NCBI RefSeq assembly: GCF_001078375.1
Contig: NZ_BBXI01000013.1
Coordinates: 19,508 to 83,507, forward strand
DNA from: Veillonella tobetsuensis
GTDB lineage: Bacteria; Bacillota; Negativicutes; Veillonellales; Veillonellaceae
Direction of reading: 5' to 3'
DNA length: 64,000 bases
How positions within the stretch are numbered: the first letter of the stretch is position 1; each line of letters begins with the position of its first letter. Positions 46,868-55,780 of the stretch are shown here, one piece after another. The notes beneath the pieces are model-generated. The model saw only the letters and a program-made list of their open reading frames with translations. It was not told the origin of the DNA and made no database searches. Position numbers and translations under genes: made by a program.

Positions 46868-47837
46868 GAAAATGATTATATCCTTTCGCTTCTAATAAGC
46901 GTATTTCTTTAGCCTTCGTCACCGATTGCACCACCGGTTCACCTTCAATAACTTCACCAATCAATGTAATAGAACCCAGGTTTTCCAGTGCTTGTGAAAG
47001 TTCCTTCGGAGCCGTAAATACAAGCTGAAAATCTTCGCCGCCTAACAAGGCATAATCAATTGGATTTGTTTGTAATGCTTCTGCTAGTTTATATGTTTCT
47101 TCATGTAAAGGGATACGTGTTTCATCTATGATAATTGACACTCGAGATGATTTTGCTATTTCATTAAGTTCACTACTTAAACCATCGCTAATATCATTCA
47201 TGCTGTGAACACCTAATTCGCGTAATGTAATACCTAGCTCAATTTGTGGTTCTGGCCTTTGATGACCAATCCGCGTCATCGGATACCCGTCCAGATTATA
47301 GGATAATGAGCCAAGGCCAGTGGCTGCATAACCAATATAGTTCGTAACACCAACTACATCACCTGGTTGGGCCCCACTTCTAAGTACCGCTTTACCTTGA
47401 GGAATCTCCCCTATAATGGTGATAGTCCATACCATAGGGCCATCTATACTAACCGTATCACCACCGATTAAATTTACATGATAATGTTGGCATTGCTCTT
47501 TAACGCCTCTATAAATTTCTTCTAAGATCCGAGTATCAATATGCCCCGGTGAGGCAACAGATAATACAACTTGGCGTGGTATTCCCCCCATAGCCGCTAT
47601 ATCACTTAAATTTGCTGTCATTAAACGGTACCCAACATCATAAGGCATCATATACTGAAAGCTAAAATGAACGCCTTCTACCATCGTATCAGTACTTACC
47701 AGTTGCTCATATCCTTCAGTAACCTTATATACAGCACAATCATCCCCAATACCTTGAACAACTGTACTAGGGTCATATATTGTATCTGATTCAATGCTAT
47801 GTATGAAGTTAAATTCACCGAGATTTTTTAGTTCCAC
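46860..47837 (-). CDS. thiL: Thiamine-monophosphate kinase
   Basis: Phosphorylates thiamine phosphate to the active diphosphate. 325 residues of the PurM-like fold: GIGDDCAVYKV, STDTMVEGVHF, NLSDIAAMGGIPRQVVLS, GGDTVSIDGP and DISDGLSSELNEIA. GTG start at 47837 with AAAAGGTGATATA upstream. No TPP riboswitch is visible. First gene of the t6A series. Confidence 0.95.
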   Translation of the reverse strand: MELKNLGEFNFIHSIESDTIYDPSTVVQGIGDDCAVYKVTEGYEQLVSTDTMVEGVHFSFQYMMPYDVGYRLMTANLSDIAAMGGIPRQVVLSVASPGHIDTRILEEIYRGVKEQCQHYHVNLIGGDTVSIDGPMVWTITIIGEIPQGKAVLRSGAQPGDVVGVTNYIGYAATGLGSLSYNLDGYPMTRIGHQRPEPQIELGITLRELGVHSMNDISDGLSSELNEIAKSSRVSIIIDETRIPLHEETYKLAEALQTNPIDYALLGGEDFQLVFTAPKELSQALENLGSITLIGEVIEGEPVVQSVTKAKEIRLLEAKGYNHFHE

Positions 47838-47897
47838 TATATCACCTTTTTAATCTTTTATACTATATGTATTGTAACACATATAGGAATGCAATAA

Positions 47898-47929
47898 AAA
47901 TCGACTCCTTTTACATAAGGAGTCGATTT
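47898..47929 (-). terminator. Terminator of the amidase-GerMN unit
   Basis: AAATCGACTCCTT, 6-base loop and perfect complement, then TTTTTATT on the minus strand, 6 bases after the stop codon at 47935. Confidence 0.9.
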
Positions 47930-47934
47930 AAAGC

Positions 47935-48495
47935 TTACTTTTTAATTAATTGTTCCATCCGTTTAATAGGATTCTTCGTATCGAAGGAACCAACTACTGG
48001 AACCTTTTTACCATCGCATACAAAGAGCACACCATTGATATTGTCAAAAGAAGTCAATGTATTTACGATAGCAGCCATTTGCAACTTAACGGTGAGCTCT
48101 CCACCTTTACCAGCAACAAAGGCTTTATTTACCTCTACTGAGGCAATGCTGTCTTTAACAGTAACAGAAGTAATCTCTATAGACTTATCAAAAATGGGAT
48201 ACTTTTGTTGACGATCCGCTTTTAACATAGCCAGTAATGCAGCCTTTGGTGTTACCTTATCAGCTGACATATCTACGGATTGTTGCTTTACACCCGTCCC
48301 GTCCTCTGTAGGAACGAAAAACACCATTTTTACAGATTCACTGGACGCTTTAGATGTTTCAGCATCTTTATTGACCTTAACAGATTGGCTTACATTTGTA
48401 GAACCTGTATTAGTCATTTGGTTTGTGGTACATCCCGCTGCAAAAGCAAGGATACCTATACAAGCAATCGCAGTGATTTGATTTCGAATATTCAT
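47935..48495 (-). CDS. GerMN-domain lipoprotein
   Basis: 186 residues. Lipoprotein signal with FAAGC and the modified Cys at C22, a Ser/Thr/Asn-rich linker, then one GerMN domain (about 55-180: KMVFFVPTEDGTGVKQQ, TPKAALLAMLKADRQQKY, VNKAFVAGKGGELTVKLQM). GerMN domains occur in spore-germination proteins and in envelope proteins near amidases. Here it follows an amidase gene by 2 bases, so a role in peptidoglycan remodelling is a reasonable guess. Confidence 0.88.
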   Translation of the reverse strand: MNIRNQITAIACIGILAFAAGCTTNQMTNTGSTNVSQSVKVNKDAETSKASSESVKMVFFVPTEDGTGVKQQSVDMSADKVTPKAALLAMLKADRQQKYPIFDKSIEITSVTVKDSIASVEVNKAFVAGKGGELTVKLQMAAIVNTLTSFDNINGVLFVCDGKKVPVVGSFDTKNPIKRMEQLIKK

Positions 48496-48497
48496 CC

Positions 48498-49589
48498 TTA
48501 GCCTCCAAAGTAATTAGCAATACCAACAGCAATACGATTTGCAAAATCTTGTTCTGTTTGATCGCTTTTTAATGCACGTTCTTCATTAGGATTAGAAATA
48601 AAACCTAATTCTACAAGAATTGCAGGCATATTTGAATGTCTCAATACATACAAATTACCTTCTTGGATGCCTCGGTCACCATTAAAGCCTGGTACATTAG
48701 CAATTTGGCTTTGTACCTTTTGTGCTAAGCGAGCATCATTACCAGTCTTAGCATAGTAATAAGTAGCAATACCACCAACAGTTGGATTGTTAAAGGAGTT
48801 GATGTGAATACTTACAAAAGCATCAGAATTATGTGCATTAGCAATATTGACACGTGCCCCTAATTCATCCACACCACTCGCGTTAGGTCCATATACATCG
48901 ACATCTGTTGTACGCGTCATGTATACTTTAGCACCACGAGCCTCTAAAGCAGATTTTAAATACTTAGAAATTGGAAGCGTTGCATTTTTCTCTTGGTATC
49001 CAGTTGGACCAATAGCCCCTGGATCACTCCCACCATGACCTGGGTCAATTGTAATAACCTTACCCGCTAATCCACCAGATGTAGAGTATTTACCAGACCC
49101 TTTACTACCAGCAATTCCTGTAGCAGGAGATGGTTTCTTACCATAATTGACAGGTTTTGGAGCCATACCTTTTTTCTGAACATCTACAACGATTCGATAC
49201 GGTTTTTGATTAACTGTATCCTTCTTCAAAGAAAATACCTTTATATCACTTGTATCTAAAGCGGATGGAGTTTTAATGGTAACTGCCACGTCTTTGCCTA
49301 CTTGTGAAAGCTGTGCTGAACTAGCAATGGACGAATCCATAATAATATTACTTTTTGCCATTTTCAACTTAGTATTCTTTAAAGTAACCGTTGTCGTTTT
49401 TCCATCTTTACTGATAGATGCAGCTGCTTTTACCGGAGCCGATAAATCCATAACCATACGTACATACGGTACTGGTGCATCAGTTCTCGTCACCCAACGA
49501 GCATCCTGTAAATTAGCAGCCTTTGCTTGGCTTAACAATAGCGGTAGAGCCATGAGAAAAGCAAAGCAAATTAGAAATAGTTTACGCAA
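48498..49589 (-). CDS. N-acetylmuramoyl-L-alanine amidase with AMIN domain, AmiC type
   Basis: Cuts the amide between muramic acid and the stem peptide at division. Signal peptide (MRKLFLICFAFLMALPLLL, cut near AKA-AN), AMIN domain about 25-125, linker, and a zinc amidase_3 domain with ITIDPGHGGSDPGAIGPTG, the second-ligand Glu in GYQEKN, ISIHINSFNN and ILVELGFISNPNEERAL. I favour the TTG at 49589, eight bases after AGGAG; a GTG at 49598 overlaps that site but is possible. GerMN gene follows directly. Confidence 0.92.
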   Translation of the reverse strand: MRKLFLICFAFLMALPLLLSQAKAANLQDARWVTRTDAPVPYVRMVMDLSAPVKAAASISKDGKTTTVTLKNTKLKMAKSNIIMDSSIASSAQLSQVGKDVAVTIKTPSALDTSDIKVFSLKKDTVNQKPYRIVVDVQKKGMAPKPVNYGKKPSPATGIAGSKGSGKYSTSGGLAGKVITIDPGHGGSDPGAIGPTGYQEKNATLPISKYLKSALEARGAKVYMTRTTDVDVYGPNASGVDELGARVNIANAHNSDAFVSIHINSFNNPTVGGIATYYYAKTGNDARLAQKVQSQIANVPGFNGDRGIQEGNLYVLRHSNMPAILVELGFISNPNEERALKSDQTEQDFANRIAVGIANYFGG

Positions 49590-49674
49590 TACATTCACTC
49601 CTATCTAACTGACATTTATTTGTCCAAACCATAGTGATGAGCTAGCATCCCAAAACGCTACGACTCATACTTAG

Positions 49675-49712
49675 AATCTATCTATAAAATAATGATTGAT
49701 TATAGATAGATT
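49675..49712. repeat. Perfect 13-bp inverted repeat upstream of the amidase gene
   Basis: AATCTATCTATAA and its exact complement, 12-base loop, 45 bases after the stop of the ComEC-like gene. No strong T run follows, so it may be a weak terminator or a protein-binding site in front of the amidase. Confidence 0.6.
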
Positions 49713-49757
49713 ATTTCATACAAACATGAAGATATGTATACGGATTACACATATTTA

Positions 49758-50699
49758 TCATCGTTCTGTAGAAATTTGCCATTCATTCCCATCCGTACTA
49801 ATGTGAATACGTCCCATCGTATCTGTACGATAAATGGCGATATTGTGTTCATTCAAATGACGCAATGTTACATCATGAGGATGACCATACTTATTATATA
49901 ACCCAGAAGAAATTAATGCACTCTCTGGTTTAACAGATTTTAGAAAATCTTCAGAACTGCTTGTGCGTGAACCGTGATGACCAACCTTTAAAATACGAGC
50001 AAATAGCTTACTATTTTGCTCCTTAATTAATCGTTTCTCCTCTTGTAGTTCAGCATCACCAGTAAATAACATAGAGAACTTACCAAAAATAAATTTACCA
50101 ACAATAGAATTATTATTTAAATCTGGTTGTCCTTTTTTATCAACTAAAGTTTCATCCCATGGCGCATAAACTACAAATACTGCACCATGACCAAAATCAA
50201 CAGTACTGCCCTTCTTTAAAGTAGTTCGTTGAATGTTCTTTTTCTCAATCCACTTCTCATATGTTTTATACATATTATTATCCACAGGAATGCCATCATC
50301 ATATACATGTTCGATAGGCATTGATTTAGCAATCGCTAGAAAGCCTCCCATATGATCTGCATGTGGGTGTGTTATTATAACATTTTTAAGCTTCGTAACA
50401 CCCATGTTTTTCAATTGACCCACAATATTTTCACGATGTTCAATATCGCCCATATCAATCATGCTATATTCGTCGCCTACCTTAATTAGTATTGCATCAC
50501 CTTGACCAATATCGAGCATATAGATATCAACGTGACCATCTGCCGTTGTTTGATGCGTATCAATAGAGTATCCAGATTGAACCGATGATGAGACTGCCGT
50601 AGCCGCCTTTGATACATCACCAGAAGAACATCCTGCTATGGCAAACAGGGGCACTAAAAGAGTAATTAATAATACTAGAATTTGTTGTATTCTTTTCAT
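49758..50699 (-). CDS. ComEC-like metallo-beta-lactamase-fold lipoprotein
   Basis: 313 residues. Lipoprotein signal with LFAIAGC and the modified cysteine at C24. The rest is a metallo-hydrolase domain like the C-terminal part of ComEC: MLDIGQGDAILIKVGDEYSMIDMG, ITHPHADHMGGF (metal motif), MLFTGDAE, KVGHHGSRTSSSEDFL and SSGLYNKYGHPH. ComEC-type domains are proposed nucleases in DNA uptake; this one lacks the membrane channel and is tethered outside the cytoplasm. Five bases behind nnr. Confidence 0.88.
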   Translation of the reverse strand: MKRIQQILVLLITLLVPLFAIAGCSSGDVSKAATAVSSSVQSGYSIDTHQTTADGHVDIYMLDIGQGDAILIKVGDEYSMIDMGDIEHRENIVGQLKNMGVTKLKNVIITHPHADHMGGFLAIAKSMPIEHVYDDGIPVDNNMYKTYEKWIEKKNIQRTTLKKGSTVDFGHGAVFVVYAPWDETLVDKKGQPDLNNNSIVGKFIFGKFSMLFTGDAELQEEKRLIKEQNSKLFARILKVGHHGSRTSSSEDFLKSVKPESALISSGLYNKYGHPHDVTLRHLNEHNIAIYRTDTMGRIHISTDGNEWQISTER

Positions 50700-50703
50700 A
50701 TTA

Positions 50704-52272
50704 CTATCCTTTCAGTAACTCCTGTAATACTACGCCTACATTCCGACTTACATCACTTGGCGTATAGCCCCAAGGTTTTTCTTCGCATAGAATATCTGCA
50801 CTTCGACTATGTACATATACACCTAATAAGGCTGAAGATTGTAACGAATATCCTTGCGCTACAAAAGACGTAATAATACCGGTTAAACTATCACCCATTC
50901 CACCTGTGCCCATACCGGAATTTCCTTGTCCATTAATGTAAATCTCGCCAGTTGGAAATGCTACTAAACTCGGAATGCCTTTTAATACAAGTACCACATT
51001 ATGGGCCGTTGCAAATTGAATAGCTAATTCCACATAATGTTTCTCAATATATGAAATAGATTTGTCGATAAGGCGACTAAATTCACCTAGATGAGGAGTC
51101 ATAATACAGTCCTTAAACAGCATATCTGCCTCATAAGTAATGGGCTTGTCTTCATGAGTATACACATGTCCTATTGTACCAAGTGCATACAAGCCATCTG
51201 CATCGATAACCATATGTCCTACTTGCTGTTCTAAAATCGTATTAACAAGTTCTTTAGATTCCGCTGTGCGGCCTAGACCAGGTCCAATAGCAACTACATC
51301 ATAGGTCTCTAAATTAATAGAGTTCTTCTCCTCTATTGGCAAGACCATTACCTCTGGTATGCACTTAGACTGTACAATAGATTGTACATTTTGTGGAACC
51401 GCTAAGGAAACCTTGCCAGCACCACTTTGAACTGCCGCTTCACCACTCATAATAGGTGCTCCAATCATAGAGGTTGAACCACCAATAATGAGAACGTTAC
51501 CATTAACACCTTTATGTGACTGTGGCATACGATCACTGAGTTCTAATGATGCCAAACGGTCATACAAAACATAATGAGATGTGTTAAATGGTGCCTCTGA
51601 TCCCAATGCTAACTCCCAAGGCACGCCCAAGGGTGCGATAATAACAGTACCCGCCAAGGATTTTCCAGGATATAATAATAATCCCTCCTTAATAGATCCA
51701 AAGGTTACTGTCGTATCATAAAATAATGTGTTATCAGAAGCCTGCCCCGTAGTGGCATCAACACCAGCCGGCACATCGATAGCCCACAAAGAAAATCCAT
51801 GCTGATTGCGCTCCACATCAATATCATGTAGTACAGAGATTACAGGTTCTCTTAATTCACCTTGAAATCCTGTCCCCATCAATCCTTCTACAACAACGTG
51901 AACGCGAGACCAATCATTAAAACTTTCAAATGGGACAATATCAATCTGCATGGCCTGTACCATGGTAAGCTGTTTGTTAAATAATTCACTACCATGAGAT
52001 TCATCGCCTACTAGCGCAATAGAAACGGGAATACCTTGTTCCATCAAATGACGGGCCGCCACAAGTCCATCAGCACCATTATTACCTACGCCACATACAA
52101 ATAGAACCATTCCCGTAAATGGATCCTCGTGAAAGCGATTTCCTTCTACATCCACCAAGGCATCGGCAATACCTCGTCCTGCATTTTCCATGAGCAATTC
52201 CAAAGGCACATGTAAATGACGTGGTAAATAGGCATCGATATGTTGTGATGCTTCTCTCGTTAAACTATACAT
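50704..52272 (-). CDS. nnr: Bifunctional NAD(P)H-hydrate epimerase / ADP-dependent dehydratase
   Basis: Repairs hydrated NADH and NADPH. 522 residues combine the N-terminal YjeF epimerase (GNNGADGLVAARHLMEQG, WAIDVPAGVDATTG) with a C-terminal ribokinase-like dehydratase (GNVLIIGGSTSMIGAPIMSG, GPGLGRT, TPHLGEFSRL, VLKGIPSLVAFPTGEIYING, GTGGMGDSLTGII). ATG after GGGGTAATCT. Three bases behind acpS. Confidence 0.95.
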   Translation of the reverse strand: MYSLTREASQHIDAYLPRHLHVPLELLMENAGRGIADALVDVEGNRFHEDPFTGMVLFVCGVGNNGADGLVAARHLMEQGIPVSIALVGDESHGSELFNKQLTMVQAMQIDIVPFESFNDWSRVHVVVEGLMGTGFQGELREPVISVLHDIDVERNQHGFSLWAIDVPAGVDATTGQASDNTLFYDTTVTFGSIKEGLLLYPGKSLAGTVIIAPLGVPWELALGSEAPFNTSHYVLYDRLASLELSDRMPQSHKGVNGNVLIIGGSTSMIGAPIMSGEAAVQSGAGKVSLAVPQNVQSIVQSKCIPEVMVLPIEEKNSINLETYDVVAIGPGLGRTAESKELVNTILEQQVGHMVIDADGLYALGTIGHVYTHEDKPITYEADMLFKDCIMTPHLGEFSRLIDKSISYIEKHYVELAIQFATAHNVVLVLKGIPSLVAFPTGEIYINGQGNSGMGTGGMGDSLTGIITSFVAQGYSLQSSALLGVYVHSRSADILCEEKPWGYTPSDVSRNVGVVLQELLKG

Positions 52273-52275
52273 AGA

Positions 52276-52647
52276 TTACCCCTTTAAAATAACTGTACTC
52301 ATAGCATAATCTTTACAATGACTTATGGAAATAATAATCTTCGAAAGTCCTTGTGAATCTAATATCTCTCTAAATGGTCCTGTAATATATAGTTTCGGTG
52401 CACCTAAGTCGGTATGCCCCACCTCTATATCTTGCCAGGAACCATAACGTAAACCTGTGCCTAAAGCCTTTAAAAAGGCCTCTTTTGCCGCATAGATTCC
52501 CGCATAAGACTGATACATCCCTTTATGTTTACTTTCACAATAAGCAATTTCTTGTGATGTATAGACCCTTTTATGAAAGCGTTCTGATCGCTCTATGGCA
52601 TGTTGAATACGATTTATTTCAATCAAATCCGTACCTAATCTCATCAT
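52276..52647 (-). CDS. acpS: Holo-[acyl-carrier-protein] synthase
   Basis: Attaches phosphopantetheine from CoA to acyl carrier protein. 123 residues: GTDLIEINRIQHAI with the metal-binding Asp, and YAAKEAFLKALGTGLRYGSW with the second ligand Glu. Two adjacent ATGs at the start are both possible. First gene of acpS-nnr-ComEC-like; the pairing of acpS with nnr is common. Confidence 0.94.
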   Translation of the reverse strand: MMRLGTDLIEINRIQHAIERSERFHKRVYTSQEIAYCESKHKGMYQSYAGIYAAKEAFLKALGTGLRYGSWQDIEVGHTDLGAPKLYITGPFREILDSQGLSKIIISISHCKDYAMSTVILKG

Positions 52648-52726
52648 CTAACCCCTTAAAAATTCGATTGTCTATTTATTTATTATACACAATTTGACTG
52701 TATTAATCATTGATGAACTGCATACA

Positions 52727-53491
52727 TTAATAATTTATCAAACTGTAAATAGCAACATTATGACCTGCATTAACTGCTGCATACATCATATTATGGCGCA
52801 TATCCATATCTTCAATTTCTAAGGCTTTGGGGAAAGGCGTAATTTTAGATACTGCACCATATTTATCAATGGTTACCACCGTAGATAAGGTAGCAAATAT
52901 CGTACGACCATCATAGGCAAAAGCGCCATTATTATTAAAGTCATTATGATGGGCATCAATTTCTTTAGACTGTATTAATTCAAACTGGGGTGTATAATAG
53001 TTAATCCGTCTCATTGTCGCATTAACAGGTACAATGGAGACAAACTGTTTTTTCTTTATATCATACCCAAGATTAAATACCCGTTCCGGTATAGTAATCG
53101 TTTCACCAATAGTCATAGTATCAGCATCTATAGTGGTGATGCGGTGCCCATTAACCACGGCATTAGTGGTATATAACAAGTTAGTATCTGGGTTATAGGT
53201 AAGAGTATTCATATGTGCAAGTTCTGTAGAATTGCGAAAGCGATAAGTCCCTACAATATCAAAGGTCTTCGGATCTAATTCATATATGATTTGTCTTGAA
53301 TTTTGAGAATTAATACAAGCCAATACAAATACATCTTTTTTTGAGTTATAGCAAAATCCTTGGCATTGATTAACAGAGCTATCAATTAGTATTTCTTTTA
53401 ATAGTTTTAAATCAACCATTGTTTTAGTCTCTTCTTGTTGATGTAAAGTATATGTTGTTGGTATATAATCCATAATATGTTGTATATCCAT
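52727..53491 (-). CDS. Hypothetical protein, beta-propeller-like
   Basis: 254 residues, not recognised. From about residue 45 the sequence alternates short hydrophobic strands with polar turns: FCYNSKKDVFVLACI, IIYELDPKTFDIVGTYRF, LTYNPDTNLLYTTN, ITTIDADTMTIGETITI, LGYDIKKKQFVSIV, AFAYDGRTIFATLSTV. Repeats of about 40 residues of this kind suggest a 5-6-blade beta-propeller (SMP-30/NHL/WD-like). No signal peptide. The ATG at 53491 after GAGG is preferred; the frame is open to 53569 through the tRNA terminator. No conserved neighbour hints at its job. Confidence 0.7.
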   Translation of the reverse strand: MDIQHIMDYIPTTYTLHQQEETKTMVDLKLLKEILIDSSVNQCQGFCYNSKKDVFVLACINSQNSRQIIYELDPKTFDIVGTYRFRNSTELAHMNTLTYNPDTNLLYTTNAVVNGHRITTIDADTMTIGETITIPERVFNLGYDIKKKQFVSIVPVNATMRRINYYTPQFELIQSKEIDAHHNDFNNNGAFAYDGRTIFATLSTVVTIDKYGAVSKITPFPKALEIEDMDMRHNMMYAAVNAGHNVAIYSLINY

Positions 53492-53531
53492 AGTAACCTC
53501 TATCATCCTATGCAAGCCATATAAACAAAAA

Positions 53532-53561
53532 ACAGGTGATAAGATTACTCTTATCACCTGT
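53532..53561 (-). terminator. Terminator of tRNA-Leu
   Basis: ACAGGTGATAAG, 6-base loop, perfect complement, then TTTTTTG on the minus strand, 21 bases after the tRNA CCA end. Confidence 0.92.
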
Positions 53562-53582
53562 GCAAGCATTTCCGCTTGTATT

Positions 53583-53666
53583 TGGTGCCGGAGGTGGGAC
53601 TTGAACCCACACGGTGTTACCCGCTTGATTTTGAGTCAAGTGCGTCTGCCATTCCGCCACTCCGGC
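53583..53666 (-). tRNA. tRNA-Leu (anticodon CAA)
   Basis: Acceptor GCCGGAG pairs with CTCCGGC, followed by A and an encoded CCA. Anticodon stem-loop CTTGA-CTCAAAA-TCAAG gives CAA, reading UUG. The variable arm CGGGTAACACCG is the long class II type expected for leucine. The T arm has GGTTCAAGT. It is a single-gene unit with its own full-consensus promoter and terminator. Confidence 0.97.
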
Positions 53667-53683
53667 ATCTCGGAACATTTGTA

Positions 53684-53712
53684 ATTATATAGGAATTACT
53701 AATGTCTGTCAA
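53684..53712 (-). promoter_or_regulatory. Promoter of tRNA-Leu
   Basis: TTGACA, 17 bases, TATAAT on the minus strand: perfect consensus, 18 bases before the tRNA 5' end. Confidence 0.93.
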
Positions 53713-53720
53713 CAAAAAAT

Positions 53721-54482
53721 TTATATTTTTTCCAGAATATTTGTTACTGTATGCATTGCATCATCATCTTGTTGTTTCCAAGTCAAGGTTACACCTGTAA
53801 TATAGCCCTTACGAGCGTATTCAACATCAGTAGGCACAGCCTCTTTTCCGCAATCTAAATCACCTGCCAACCAATAGTAATCTTGCCCTCTAGAATTAAT
53901 ACGAGCATCGATTATATTACTGTAGGTCTGTAGACCTTGGCTCACCATTTTGAAATGATCCCAATCACAAGTGCCACGCAATGGGAAATTAACATTTATT
54001 AAACCATCAAACTTGCCATTTACATAAATCTTTTCAATAAAATCATGAATAAATGGATGCATTTCATTACCACGCTCAGTAGAGTAACGTTCAACAGATA
54101 ATGCGAGGCCAGGAATCCCATAAAAACAGCTTTCCATAGCGGCTGATACAGTTCCTGAATATAATACATCAGAACCTAAGTTAAAGCCATGATTAATACC
54201 AGAAATAACAAGATCAGGCATATCATCAGTTAATAAATAGCTAAGGCCAAATTTCATACAATCCGACGGAGTTCCTGTAAGTGCATAAAGGCGAGGATTT
54301 TCATCCTCGCCATTGTACGCATCTAGTTTTAAAGGAATCTCAGTCGTCAATGCATGGGATTTTGCACTTTGCTCAGTAGCTGGTGCTACAACGGTAATAC
54401 GATAATATTGACTTAAATACGTCGCTAATTGGCGTAAGCCATCAGCTAAAATGCCATCATCGTTACACATTAATATATGCAT
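53721..54482 (-). CDS. surE: 5'/3'-nucleotidase SurE
   Basis: Metal-dependent nucleoside monophosphate phosphatase. 253 residues: ILMCNDDGILADGLRQLA (metal ligands Asp-Asp), VVAPATEQSAKSHALT, GTPSDCMKFGL, VISGINHGFNLGSDVLYSGT. The ATG at 54482 follows AGGAGTGAAT; a GTG two codons earlier overlaps the ribosome site. Last gene of the guaB-to-surE run. Confidence 0.94.
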   Translation of the reverse strand: MHILMCNDDGILADGLRQLATYLSQYYRITVVAPATEQSAKSHALTTEIPLKLDAYNGEDENPRLYALTGTPSDCMKFGLSYLLTDDMPDLVISGINHGFNLGSDVLYSGTVSAAMESCFYGIPGLALSVERYSTERGNEMHPFIHDFIEKIYVNGKFDGLINVNFPLRGTCDWDHFKMVSQGLQTYSNIIDARINSRGQDYYWLAGDLDCGKEAVPTDVEYARKGYITGVTLTWKQQDDDAMHTVTNILEKI

Positions 54483-54499
54483 ATTCACTCCTACAGATT

Positions 54500-55762
54500 C
54501 TATTTTTTATTCTTATTCATATTGCCCATACGGGTTAATTTAACATCATCTAAGCCAACTGCTCTTGTATGCACCGTATGAGACCATTCCTTGTTATGAC
54601 GACGGAACCAACCTAAAATATTTACTGGTACCCAAGAGTATACAAAAATAGGATATAGCAAATAATAAAACCAAATTTTAGGTGGTACCTTAATTTTTAA
54701 CAATACAATAAGTGGGAACAAATATTGACCAATACCAATAATTTGCCATACAGACATCGGCATAATTTGATACAAAATATTTGTATAAATCGGCACATAT
54801 GCATTGATATATGAAAATACCAAATATATTGTTGTTAACAACAAGAAATATGGCTGACTAACCTGTAAAATACCATCTAATATAACGATATTACCTTGCT
54901 TAATACCTGCTGCAAATAATTTAGGAATATAACGATCTGCGCAGTCAAATTGACCTTGTGCCCAACGTAAACGCTGTTTACAAGAAGCCATCATAGTCGT
55001 TACTTTTTCATCATACACAATGGCATCGTGAGCCCATGTAGTTTTAAGACCATGTGTTAATAGCTTCATAGAGAACTCCATATCCTCTGTTAAGCTTGTG
55101 CAATCCCAACCGTACTCTTTAATAATTGATGTGCGAATACACATACCTGTACCACCTAATGCAGTAGATAAGCCGATGCGGTATTTCGCCAAATGCCACA
55201 TATGATTAACCATCCAGAACATGATAGAAAATGTACCGGCAACCCAAGAATCTGTTGGATTTTTAGAGTTTAAGTATCCTTGGATTACAGATTCACCTTT
55301 TTCTAAATGATCATTCATTTCTAGCATGAATTGTGGATGTACAAGATTATCGGCATCAAAGATAAGAAATGCATCATATTTCCTATCCATTTGTTCTACC
55401 CGATCAAACATCCAGCCCATGGCATAGCCTTTGCCGACCTCTTCTTTATTGAAACGCTCATGCACATTAGCACCTGCAGCACTAGCTACTTCAGCAGTTT
55501 TATCGGTACAATTATCAGCTACAACAAAAATATCATATAACTCATCTGGATAATCTAAACTTTTTAGATTTTTTACAAGTTCTCCAACAACCGCTTCTTC
55601 ATTATGAGCACACACAACAACGGCAAATGAATTTTTCGGTGTATAGTTTTTATGAACTCTAGAACGCCACATGCCTATTACGGCAAGTACGAAATAATAA
55701 ACCGTATAAATTACGATTATTACCTGCATAGGAATCAATATCAGATCCAGTAGGTAATCCAT
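54500..55762 (-). CDS. Glycosyltransferase family 2 membrane protein
   Basis: 420 residues with one or two N-terminal membrane segments, a GT2 domain and four or so C-terminal segments, like processive or lipid-linked transferases. Motifs: VVVCAHNEEAVVGELV, VVADNCTDKT, FLIFDADNLVHPQF (DXD), the acceptor TEDMEF, and the QRLRW box in KQRLRWAQGQFD. The sugar and acceptor are unknown. It follows pssA by 18 bases, so an envelope glycolipid or polysaccharide role fits. ATG at 55762 with GGAGG upstream. Confidence 0.9.
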   Translation of the reverse strand: MDYLLDLILIPMQVIIVIYTVYYFVLAVIGMWRSRVHKNYTPKNSFAVVVCAHNEEAVVGELVKNLKSLDYPDELYDIFVVADNCTDKTAEVASAAGANVHERFNKEEVGKGYAMGWMFDRVEQMDRKYDAFLIFDADNLVHPQFMLEMNDHLEKGESVIQGYLNSKNPTDSWVAGTFSIMFWMVNHMWHLAKYRIGLSTALGGTGMCIRTSIIKEYGWDCTSLTEDMEFSMKLLTHGLKTTWAHDAIVYDEKVTTMMASCKQRLRWAQGQFDCADRYIPKLFAAGIKQGNIVILDGILQVSQPYFLLLTTIYLVFSYINAYVPIYTNILYQIMPMSVWQIIGIGQYLFPLIVLLKIKVPPKIWFYYLLYPIFVYSWVPVNILGWFRRHNKEWSHTVHTRAVGLDDVKLTRMGNMNKNKK

Positions 55763-55780
55763 AAGACAAACCTCCACAGT

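Noticed and set aside
53492..53569. N-terminal extension of the hypothetical protein
   Set aside because: It would translate the tRNA terminator region; GAGG stands at the right distance from the ATG at 53491.
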